Of a stretch of DNA of 47,904 nucleotides, positions 8,855-16,210 are shown piece after piece. The stretch is from Bacillota bacterium. Its GTDB lineage: Bacteria > Bacillota > Clostridia > Christensenellales > SZUA-584. Where the stretch lies: the NCBI GenBank assembly GCA_023397655.1, contig JAEWTW010000002.1, forward strand, positions 1 through 47,904, given 5' to 3'. The notes below the pieces were generated by a model. That model was not told the origin of the DNA. It saw only the letters and a program-made list of their open reading frames with translations, and made no database searches. The stretch's first letter is position 1, and each line of letters starts with the position of its first letter. Position numbers and translations under genes: made by a program.

Positions 8855-9814
8855 TTACGCATATATATCCGTTAACGCCGTCTCCAGCGCCGGGAACGGG
8901 CTTTCTTTGGCAAACTGCAGCGCGTCCGCGATCTGCTTATCGACCCGTTGTTCGATCTCCTCCAGCTCCGCTTCACTGATATCCGGCGACCCGGCCAGCT
9001 GCTGGCGATAGTTCTTGATCGGACATTTCTCTTTCCACGCCTCAATCTCTTCGTTCGTGCGGTAAGCCACCACCTGCGGCTCCCCTTCAAAGTGCCCTCT
9101 CCAGCGATACGTCAGACATTCGACGATGGTCGGCCCCTCACCACCCCGCGCGCGTTCCACCGCCTGCATTACGGTATTGTATACCTCTTCGACATTGTTG
9201 CCATCTATCGTCACACCAGGAATTCCATATGCTGCGGCCCGTTCGGATAGCAGATCGATATTGCGTACAGTGGACTGCCGACAGCTGACGCCGAACAGGT
9301 TATTTTCAATAATATAGACGATAGGCAGCTTAAACGCAGAGCCCAGGTTCACTGCCTCGTGGAACGTGCCCTGATTGGTAGCGGCATCGCCGAAGAAGCA
9401 CAGCGTTACACGTCCATTTTTCAGCTTCTTAGCAGCCATCGCCGCACCCGTCGCAATGGGGATGCCCGCACCCACGATGCCGTTAGCGCCCAGCATCCCC
9501 AGCTCCGGGGCCGCAATGTGCAGCGAGCCACCCTTGCCCTTGCAATATCCTGTCTCTTTTCCGTACAGTTCCGCCATGCACCCGTTCGGCAGTGCGCCCT
9601 TGGCCAGCGCATGTCCGTGACCACGATGGGTGCTGGTGATATAGTCGTCCGGGTTGATCGCCGCGCATGCGCCCGTCGCAATGGCCTCCTCGCCAATATA
9701 CAGGTGGACCGCCCCCGGTATCTCCCCCTTGTACACGACGTCGCGAGCCGTCTCTTCAAACCTTCTTATCTGGTACATCTTTTCGTACAACTTCAATTGC
9801 AGTTCCTTATCCAT
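8855..9814 (-). CDS. 2-oxoacid/acetoin dehydrogenase E1 component, alpha subunit
   Basis: A 319-residue thiamine-diphosphate-dependent E1 alpha subunit. The ThDP motif runs from GDAATNQG (142-149) to IENN (169-172), with HRGHGH at 63-68 and GGSLHI at 95-100. With the beta subunit it decarboxylates a 2-oxoacid, or cleaves acetoin, and passes the product to lipoamide. Start at ATG 9814, preceded by AAAGGAGGTCG. Length matches acoA/pdhA-type subunits. The set here is E1 alpha, E1 beta and a lone lipoyl domain, with no E2 catalytic domain or E3. Best name: acetoin-dehydrogenase-like E1 alpha; the true substrate may be a sugar-derived ketol or ketoacid. Confidence 0.9.
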   Translation of the reverse strand: MDKELQLKLYEKMYQIRRFEETARDVVYKGEIPGAVHLYIGEEAIATGACAAINPDDYITSTHRGHGHALAKGALPNGCMAELYGKETGYCKGKGGSLHIAAPELGMLGANGIVGAGIPIATGAAMAAKKLKNGRVTLCFFGDAATNQGTFHEAVNLGSAFKLPIVYIIENNLFGVSCRQSTVRNIDLLSERAAAYGIPGVTIDGNNVEEVYNTVMQAVERARGGEGPTIVECLTYRWRGHFEGEPQVVAYRTNEEIEAWKEKCPIKNYRQQLAGSPDISEAELEEIEQRVDKQIADALQFAKESPFPALETALTDIYA

Positions 9815-10037
9815 ATGAAGCGACCTCCTTTAATACATATGCATAGTGCCTGGGCATAACCTGCTCTGCGTCTCATCCCGCCCTTAGCTTTCCAACCCGG
9901 CAACAAATATTGCGATGATGTCCCCGGACGCATGTATGATTGTTCAAACAGCGTTTTATCCGTTATGATAAGCAATAAAACCACAACACTGAAATGGTTT
10001 TTCTCATTCCTCATTCCTCCTTTTTTATTCAAAGAAG
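9815..10037. other. Non-coding gap upstream of E1 alpha
   Basis: A 223-base gap between two minus-strand genes. A 79-codon frame crossing it has no family resemblance, and the AGGAGG it contains leads only to short frames. No clear terminator or promoter is visible, so read-through from the M24 gene to the E1 genes is likely. Confidence 0.4.
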
Positions 10038-11390
10038 TTACTCTGCATGGCCAACGTATTTTTGGACGTTGACGGGCAGCCTGTTGAGCGTCTTCACGGA
10101 ACGCCCGTATTTGCCCAGCGTTTTTTCAACCACCAGATAGTCCAGACCGGGGATCACTACGTCGTGCCACATGTTGCCGACGCCGCGCACCGCTACGTCC
10201 AGCATCGTGACGATCTGTCTGCCTAGCGATTCGTCCGAGTTTAGCGTGATCGCACCGTAAAATTCTTGGCACTCCGTATATCCAGAGTTGTGCGTTCCCG
10301 TATAAGGCTTCTGCCGGACAAGATCGATCTTTTTACCGATGCGCCTTGCCACCTCGTCTTCGCGCGACCTGAAATAATCCACCAGTGCCTGCTCCTGCGT
10401 TTTGGCGGGCAGCCCGTTTGCCGCCGCGTTTATATAGGCGTCGTAGCCCACCCGGTAGGCCTGCTCTACAAAATCGAACCAGAACCGCTGCGGCTCCGTG
10501 ATCTTCTTCGGGTCGTCCACGCACACCACCGACACGCGCTCGCAAGCCGTCAGCCCGTCGCGCTTGGGCGATACGCCGATATGCACGATGTCGCCCTCGG
10601 CGATCGGTCTGTTGAGCGCTTTGCCGATCAGCGTTCTGTTCGCCTCGTTGGCGTTCACCATCACGTCGAAGCCAAACTCCTCCGCGCCCAACTCCTGCGC
10701 GATGGCGTAGCCCCACTGCGATATCTGCGTTTCCAGCATGCCGGGCTGCAGCACAGCCAGCATGCCCTCCAGCATCACGTCGCAGATCGCACCCGCCTGC
10801 TCGGTCAGCCGCATCTCGTTGTCAGATTTTTCGTATTTGATCTTGTAGAACAGTTCCTGTGCGTCAACCACTTCGCCGCTGCCGCCCACATACTCCTGCA
10901 GAAACTCGTATATGCTGACGGGAAGTATCGCTCTCGGCGTCAGCAGGCCGATGCGTTCCGGTTTTTTCCCCGCCGCCTCTTCAATCACGTCCTCCACACG
11001 CTCCGCCTCGATGGGATATTCCTCGTCCGCCAACTTGAGCATTTCCACCTTGTGTATCTTCGCACCCGAACGGTAAGCCAGCTGTTCGGCCACATAGCCG
11101 CCCTCGAGGCCTGCCAGTATGTGAAACCCGTTTTTGCCGATCACGCCCGCGATGGGCTCGATGGTGATATTCGTGCAGCCACCCAGATAGGGCACGTCAC
11201 CGTTATAGTGTTCGTCGGAGTACACCACCGCCGCGTCGATGCCCGCCGCCGCCAGCGCCTCAATTACCTTCTGCTGCCGCGATATAAACTCGTCCTTTTC
11301 GATGCGGACCATTTTATCAATCGATGGCGCGCGCCCCAGCACTTTGGCCACCTTTTCGGCGTCCCGAAGCCATTTTACAGAATCAACCAT
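10038..11390 (-). CDS. Second M24-fold protein, metal site degenerate
   Basis: A 450-residue protein of the M24 (Xaa-Pro peptidase / creatinase / ectoine hydrolase) fold, longer than its paralogue at 3.5-4.7 kb. It has a creatinase-type N-terminal domain and the second-domain signature GDIVHIGVSPKRDGLTACER (266-285), where a peptidase would show two metal-binding Asp residues; both are absent. The usual HGIG region reads GTHNSGYTECQEF and the first glutamate is not evident. So it is unlikely to be a metallopeptidase; a C-N or C-S bond-cleaving role, as in non-peptidase members of the family, is inferred. ATG 11390 follows GGGGGA and overlaps the upstream dehydrogenase by 8 bases, showing translational coupling. 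Confidence 0.78.
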   Translation of the reverse strand: MVDSVKWLRDAEKVAKVLGRAPSIDKMVRIEKDEFISRQQKVIEALAAAGIDAAVVYSDEHYNGDVPYLGGCTNITIEPIAGVIGKNGFHILAGLEGGYVAEQLAYRSGAKIHKVEMLKLADEEYPIEAERVEDVIEEAAGKKPERIGLLTPRAILPVSIYEFLQEYVGGSGEVVDAQELFYKIKYEKSDNEMRLTEQAGAICDVMLEGMLAVLQPGMLETQISQWGYAIAQELGAEEFGFDVMVNANEANRTLIGKALNRPIAEGDIVHIGVSPKRDGLTACERVSVVCVDDPKKITEPQRFWFDFVEQAYRVGYDAYINAAANGLPAKTQEQALVDYFRSREDEVARRIGKKIDLVRQKPYTGTHNSGYTECQEFYGAITLNSDESLGRQIVTMLDVAVRGVGNMWHDVVIPGLDYLVVEKTLGKYGRSVKTLNRLPVNVQKYVGHAE

Positions 11391-12444
11391 GATACTTTTC
11401 CCCCTGCTTATATTCGTCCCAGCTGACGATCTTTCGCCAGGCGCTGGATTTTTTGATCAGATCCAGCGTTTTGATCACGTCGCTGGCCTGCTCCATCTCC
11501 ACAAACTCGTCGATCTCGCCCTTAAGGTAGGGGATCAGGGCGTCATAGAAACCGCCTTCCAGCCCTGATTCCTTCACGCCATGCAGCCTGATGGCCTCGC
11601 TGCGCTGCTTTCCGTAAGCGTCGCAGTAGGTGATCTCCGCTTCATCCCAAAAAGGTTCACGCCTGCCCTTCACGACGAGCGTCCCCTTTGTGCCCACCAC
11701 ATACCATCGGGGCAGGTCCAGCTTGGCGTTGTTGCTGCACTCAATCTGGCAGACAACGCCATTGTCGAAGTCCAGCATCGCGAAGAAATAATCGTCCACT
11801 TCCCTGCTCCACACACCCGCCTGCACCGTGCCGAAAATCCGCGCCGGCAGCCGGCCCATCATCTGCAGCATCTGGTCCACCAGATGCGGCCCCCAGTCCA
11901 GCAGCATACCGCCGCCGTACTGCGCCTTGATGCGCCACGGGTTCGCCATGCCATCGATGCCCCAGCTCGGCCATCCCTCGTCGCAGAACATCACCTTGGA
12001 CTGTATGCAGAGTACATCGCCCAGCTGGCCGGAGCGTATCGCGTCGCACACCAGAAAATAATCCCGGTCCCACCGGCTGCTCTGATGTACAAATATCCTT
12101 TTGCCGTTCTTCTCCGCCGCCGCAATCATGCGCTGCGTACTGGGATAATCCAGACTCATCGGCTTCTCCACGATCACATGCGCCCCGGCGTCCAGCGCTT
12201 TCACCGTGATTATCTCATGCACCTCGTTGGTCGTTACCACCACAACGATATCGAGCGCGGACTCAGCCAGAAACGTATCGATATCGCTATATACCTTAGC
12301 GTCATACTCCGCTTTGAGCGCGGCGGTCCGCTGTTCGTTCTTCTCACAGATTGCCACAAGTTCCATATCTTTATTTGCCATTATCCAGTCCGCATGGGCC
12401 CGGCCCATCTTGCCCATGCCAATAATGCCAGCTCGTAATAACAT
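11383..12444 (-). CDS. Gfo/Idh/MocA-family NAD(P)-dependent sugar/inositol-type dehydrogenase
   Basis: A 353-residue oxidoreductase. The N-terminal Rossmann fold opens with GIIGMGKMGRAH (6-17), the family's EKP motif is at 93-95 (IVEKPMSLD), and DWGPHLVDQML near 180-190 carries the conserved Asp/His of the active site. Members oxidise or reduce inositols, sugars and their derivatives in the cytoplasm. ATG 12444 is preceded by CGGAGGTAG. It is the first intact gene downstream of the operator-bearing promoter region at about 12.73 kb, so it heads the LacI-controlled operon. Substrate not determinable. Confidence 0.88.
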   Translation of the reverse strand: MLLRAGIIGMGKMGRAHADWIMANKDMELVAICEKNEQRTAALKAEYDAKVYSDIDTFLAESALDIVVVVTTNEVHEIITVKALDAGAHVIVEKPMSLDYPSTQRMIAAAEKNGKRIFVHQSSRWDRDYFLVCDAIRSGQLGDVLCIQSKVMFCDEGWPSWGIDGMANPWRIKAQYGGGMLLDWGPHLVDQMLQMMGRLPARIFGTVQAGVWSREVDDYFFAMLDFDNGVVCQIECSNNAKLDLPRWYVVGTKGTLVVKGRREPFWDEAEITYCDAYGKQRSEAIRLHGVKESGLEGGFYDALIPYLKGEIDEFVEMEQASDVIKTLDLIKKSSAWRKIVSWDEYKQGEKYHG

Positions 12445-12459
12445 CGTGCTACCTCCGGT

Positions 12460-12700
12460 TTATTCCTTTATTAATATCTGTGGCAATGCAATCTCATTGT
12501 CGTCCACAACAAATGTCTTCACAGCCAAAGCCCAGCAGCTCTCGGTCTGGCTGTCCAGCAGTATGTAGCTGTCGCCCCCGTATGTCGTCCCGAGCAAAGT
12601 TCGCTTGTACCAATCAGCAGCGTATCATAACCAAAGTCGCCAGAAATGCAATTATGCGATCCCATTTAATCGTAAACTCATTTATATCCGGTTTATTCAT
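12460..12700 (-). pseudogene. Small gene split by a frameshift at the head of the operon
   Basis: A start at 12700 (AGAGGC upstream) gives MNKPDINEFTIKWDRIIAFL and stops after 28 codons. A second frame then reads DWYKRTLLGTTYGGDSYILL, then DSQTESCWALAVKTFVVDD and EIALPQILIKE, ending in TAA at 12460. Together they would make one protein of about 78 residues, with a single frame change near 12.62 kb. It sits between the operator and the Gfo/Idh gene. I do not recognise the family. It is either a recent frameshift (or sequencing error) or a recoded gene; the first is more likely. Confidence 0.45.
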
Positions 12701-12727
12701 TTGATGCCTCTGTATAAGCTATTTAAA

Positions 12728-12752
12728 GGTAATCGATTTCCTTTTGTGACAA
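12728..12752 (-). promoter_or_regulatory. LacI-family operator and probable -35 of the catabolic operon
   Basis: GGTAATCGATTTCC at 12728-12741 contains the perfect palindrome AATCGATT, and the same 13 bases recur in front of lacI. A TTGTCA hexamer on the minus strand lies at 12747-12752; the -10 is not certain (TTTAAA at 12722-12727 with a long spacer). An operator just downstream of the -35 fits repression of the operon by the adjacent regulator. The sequence also resembles a catabolite-response (cre) site. Confidence 0.6.
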
Positions 12753-12780
12753 CACACTCTGTAAATAACAATTGTTCAAA

Positions 12781-13815
12781 TCACCTGGTTATGCTTGAAT
12801 CCCTTATAACGAGCTTAGGCTGGTATATAATGCTTTTGAATGTACTTTCATCGCCGTTGATACGCTGAAACAGCAGGCTGGATGCCGATTTACCTATATC
12901 GATCTGCGAAAGGTTCACCGAACTCAGCTTGGGGGTGATTACATCGGATATATACGTATCGTCCATGCCCACAATCGCGATATCTTCAGGCACACGTACG
13001 CCCTGCTCCTGAAACGCCTTATAAAGGCCAATCACAATCTGATCTGCAGATACGCAAAGCGCTGTCGGACGTTTTGCCATGGCACAATACTCTAGCCCCA
13101 CCTGATATCCGAATACTTCGTCCGCACCGCCAAGCTTAACGAAATCATTTTTAACTTCAATGCCGCATTCACGCATTGTGTTGATAAAGCCCGCATAACG
13201 CTCGTGGCCTGTTTGATTGTCAATATCTAGCCCGACAAAGCCGATGCTCATGTGCCCCTGTTCGATCAGGTGCCGTGTAGACTGCTGAATACCTTTTTTC
13301 GAGTCCACTCCGACGAAATCTGTCAGCATCTCAAATTCTTCTGCCACCTGGCTGCCGATGCTGCACAGTATGATCGGTCTTTTGATCTTTTTGATCTTCT
13401 CAAAGTGCTTTTTGGTATAGTTTACCGAGACCAGTATCAGCCCGTCGATAAAGTTGTGTCCCAAGTTGGACAGCATCTTGATCTCTTCGGCCTCGCCTTC
13501 CTCCGTGCTGTTAATCAGCAAAGAATAGTCATTCGCCCGGCATATGCTCTGTACAACCTGTATCATATCAAGAAAGAACAGGTCTCGGACGTTGGGAATG
13601 GAAAGCATAATCTGGTTGGTTTGCCGTGTTTTTAAGTATCTCGCCGCCGGGTTCGGTTTATATTGTAATTGGGCCGCAATGTCCAATATCCTCTTCTGCG
13701 TCTCTTCAGAAATACTACCTTTTTTATTTAATACTTTGGACACAGTCGCTGAAGATACATTTGCCCTGTTGGCTATATCATATATTGTAACTGTTCGGTT
13801 CCTATCGTCTTTCAT
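12781..13815 (-). CDS. LacI/GalR-family transcriptional regulator
   Basis: A 344-residue repressor. The N-terminal helix-turn-helix reads VTIYDIANRANVSSATVSKV (9-28), with the hinge helix near KPNPAARYLK, followed by a periplasmic-binding-protein-like effector domain with VGMDDTYISDVITPKLSSV near the C-terminus. It is transcribed in the same direction as the catabolic operon and directly precedes it. Start ATG 13815, with GAAGGAC upstream. Matching palindromic sites lie in its own promoter and at 12728-12741, arguing for autoregulation and control of the operon. The effector is probably a sugar or sugar derivative, not identifiable here. Confidence 0.92.
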   Translation of the reverse strand: MKDDRNRTVTIYDIANRANVSSATVSKVLNKKGSISEETQKRILDIAAQLQYKPNPAARYLKTRQTNQIMLSIPNVRDLFFLDMIQVVQSICRANDYSLLINSTEEGEAEEIKMLSNLGHNFIDGLILVSVNYTKKHFEKIKKIKRPIILCSIGSQVAEEFEMLTDFVGVDSKKGIQQSTRHLIEQGHMSIGFVGLDIDNQTGHERYAGFINTMRECGIEVKNDFVKLGGADEVFGYQVGLEYCAMAKRPTALCVSADQIVIGLYKAFQEQGVRVPEDIAIVGMDDTYISDVITPKLSSVNLSQIDIGKSASSLLFQRINGDESTFKSIIYQPKLVIRDSSITR

Positions 13816-13831
13816 TATAAATGTCCTTCGA

Positions 13832-13877
13832 GGTAATCGATTTCTTTATATATACCATATCTATTTAAAAAAATCAA
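13832..13877 (-). promoter_or_regulatory. lacI promoter with overlapping operator
   Basis: On the minus strand TTGATT (13872-13877) is followed after 17 bases by TATATA (13849-13854), a good vegetative promoter. Immediately downstream lies GGTAATCGATTTC (13832-13844) with the palindromic core AATCGATT, identical to the site in front of the operon. A repressor bound here would block initiation of its own gene. Confidence 0.65.
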
Positions 13878-14278
13878 TTTTGTTTTTTATAATTTTATAT
13901 AATAACATTACAGTAATGAAATGATACTAAAATAATCAAGCAATTAGGTTAAGGACACGCTGATTTAATCAAGCCAGCAGGAGGGTAGTTGTAGTAAAGA
14001 ACGAAAACACTGTGAGGCAGTAGACCTTTTCGGATATATAATATTTCAATAAACATAAAAAACCAAGCAGGAAATCCGTGTCTATATATGTTCAGATGGC
14101 TCCTGTACATTATGGTACCGGCTGTGACCGATGCTTGATTCCGGCAGATTTTGCACCGTTCCGATATCAGGTTATCATCCCCCGCAATGAGGATGATAGC
14201 ATTCTCCACCCGGCCACCATATACAATCGCGGATATCCACCCCTTCATCACGACCAAACTCCCCTCAAATATTGTTAA
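13878..14278. other. Junction between catabolic cluster and conjugative element, no clear gene
   Basis: About 400 bases between lacI and the NlpC/P60 gene. A minus-strand frame of up to 102 codons (13949-14257) has a GAGGGGAG upstream of its first codons but no family resemblance and an unusual composition, so I do not call it. I found no tRNA gene, no integrase fragment and no direct repeat matching the right end of the element. This is where the element's left-hand genes (topoisomerase, helicase, integrase in related elements) would be expected to begin. Confidence 0.4.
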
Positions 14279-16141
14279 TTATAATCTTGCGAGCATAAAT
14301 AAAGGATAATTCTTACTCTCCCACAGATCGCGGATGATGACGCGCCCCTTACTCGAGCTGGCTTCGATCACCTTTCCATCCCCAATGTAGATGCCGGTGT
14401 GATGGACCTCGTTCCAACGGTGGCAGCCCGGACAGCCAAGGTTCTGCCAGAACACGAGATCGCCGGGCTGAAGCTCGCTCCGGCCAACGGCCCTGTCATG
14501 GGTATAGCACCACTTCGCCTGCCCGGCGGCGTTGGTGCGCATCGACGATCCAAGGACAGGATCAACCTCATTAATGCTCCAATACACAAACCCCGAGCAA
14601 TCGAATTTCGACGGGCCTTTGGCGCCCCAGACATACGGCGCGCCGAGCTTGGTGATGGCCGCCTTGACCACTTCCGCACCTTTGGTCCCGACTGGCAGGT
14701 TGGAGACGATCTCCGTGAGATTTGCACCGCCGTAGATATCGACGCCCAGCAGGGCCGCAAAATATGAATAGTAGGCGGGCGACATCAGCTCGTCCATGAC
14801 TTCCCGCTGATCCTCTGTAAAGCCGTACAGATCGGTGGCCTCCAGATAGCTCAGGCCGTTGTATGTGATGTAGATATTCAATGTGGTCCTGGTGACGGTT
14901 TCTTCCTCGCCGTCCTCGTTTTCCGCGATTTCCTCGGTCGTTGCGATTTCCGTCTGGTAGCTGACGCGGTTCATGTCGTTGAAGATGGCTTTTAGCTTCT
15001 CCAGCTTCTCCGGCGTGACGACGACCACGTCCGCCGCTGCCGCTTCATCTGTGGTAAGCATAACGGCATAGACGCTCAGCACGTCGTTCCAGTTGTTGAT
15101 CTGTACGCTGTCGCCATCGATGTCGCCCCGGACGATCACGTTGACGGCGTCGTAGCCGCCGGATGACAGCTCGGTGATCTTCGCGTCGACGCCCGCCTTG
15201 AAGCCGGTGTCGATCTCCGCGATGGCGTCCGTCATGGGCGTGCCATCCCCGGCCTCGTTGGAGTAGAACACGCCGAACGCCGAACAGAGGATCGCCGCGA
15301 TGATGCCCACCGCCAGGATGATGACGACCGCAACCCAGCCTCCCGCCGCAATCGCGGCGACAAGCCCTTTGACCGCGGCGATGATCGCCTTTATGGTGGT
15401 GACGGTGGCTTTTGTCGCAACCCTGGCCGCGCGAATCGCTGTCTGAACAGCTATTTTCGTTATCTTAGCAGCTGCTTTGGCCGTTTCTTTCGCGGCTTTT
15501 GCCGTTGCCCTGGCCGTCCGTTCCGCTGTTTTAACGCTTTTGCCCGTGGCTTTTACCATTGTCCCGGCTGTCTTGATTCCATGCCGCGCGGTCTTGACCG
15601 ATCCTTTGGCAGCGGTTTTCACCATTCCTTTTTTTACAGCCGACCGTTTCAACGCCTCCCGCGAAACACGCTGCGTCTGCCGGTGCGATTGCGCGGTTCG
15701 CTGCGCGTGCCGTTTGCCGCCCTGGTAAGCCTGGGCGTTGGCGTCTTGCCTGATAAGGGATGCCGTATCGCGCTTCACGCCCGGCGTTTGACGCGTCGCG
15801 TGGCCTTCCGGCTGACGGGAAGGCTCATCCGGCCTGTGGGCGTGCGTGCTCTCATGTGCCTGTTCATAGCATTCCTTAGTTTTGATACGGTTTCTGAGCA
15901 TGCCCACGGCGTTTTCGGCGGCATGCCCGGCGCGCCCGGATACCTCCGTGGTGGCACCGTCGATCCTGTCGGCGGCGTAATCCTCGGGCGTATCGCTGTG
16001 TCCCTGCACATCCCGCGCCTGAGAGCGGATGCGCTCGGTGCCTTCGTCCATGCCGCGCCGTACCGCTTCCTTTGGCATGCGCGACATCTTATCCAAAACC
16101 TTCGGGTCTTTAATGACCGGTTTCTCCTTGATCTTAGCCAA
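14279..16141 (-). CDS. NlpC/P60 cell-wall hydrolase of the conjugation system, with long basic N-terminus
   Basis: A 620-residue membrane protein ending in an NlpC/P60 cysteine peptidase domain: GAPYVWGAKGPSKFDCSGF with the catalytic Cys near residue 515, and HHTGIYIGDG with the catalytic His near 580. Such proteins open peptidoglycan for the mating channel. Residues about 170-260 are a run of Lys/Ala/Thr-rich imperfect repeats (KTAAKGSVKTARHGIKTAG and similar), reminiscent of histone H1 tails, followed by one transmembrane helix (GWVAVVIILAVGIIAAILC) and an extracellular part. I choose TTG 16141, preceded by AAAGGAGGCG. It follows the VirB4 gene. The C40 domain call is firm; the role of the basic tail is unknown. 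Confidence 0.87.
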   Translation of the reverse strand: MAKIKEKPVIKDPKVLDKMSRMPKEAVRRGMDEGTERIRSQARDVQGHSDTPEDYAADRIDGATTEVSGRAGHAAENAVGMLRNRIKTKECYEQAHESTHAHRPDEPSRQPEGHATRQTPGVKRDTASLIRQDANAQAYQGGKRHAQRTAQSHRQTQRVSREALKRSAVKKGMVKTAAKGSVKTARHGIKTAGTMVKATGKSVKTAERTARATAKAAKETAKAAAKITKIAVQTAIRAARVATKATVTTIKAIIAAVKGLVAAIAAGGWVAVVIILAVGIIAAILCSAFGVFYSNEAGDGTPMTDAIAEIDTGFKAGVDAKITELSSGGYDAVNVIVRGDIDGDSVQINNWNDVLSVYAVMLTTDEAAAADVVVVTPEKLEKLKAIFNDMNRVSYQTEIATTEEIAENEDGEEETVTRTTLNIYITYNGLSYLEATDLYGFTEDQREVMDELMSPAYYSYFAALLGVDIYGGANLTEIVSNLPVGTKGAEVVKAAITKLGAPYVWGAKGPSKFDCSGFVYWSINEVDPVLGSSMRTNAAGQAKWCYTHDRAVGRSELQPGDLVFWQNLGCPGCHRWNEVHHTGIYIGDGKVIEASSSKGRVIIRDLWESKNYPLFMLARL

Positions 16142-16210
16142 CGGCGCCTCCTTTCCCAAGAGAAACAGAGGGCGCCCCGAAGAGCGCCCCCGATCTCACT
16201 TGTGATATTT

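Noticed and set aside
10266..11426. A 386-codon plus-strand frame
   Set aside because: It lies opposite the M24-fold gene, is rich in His/Arg/Leu with no domain, and has no ribosome binding site.
13949..14257. A 102-codon minus-strand frame at the element junction
   Set aside because: It has a possible ribosome binding site, but no family resemblance, unusual composition and no conserved neighbours. Not called.
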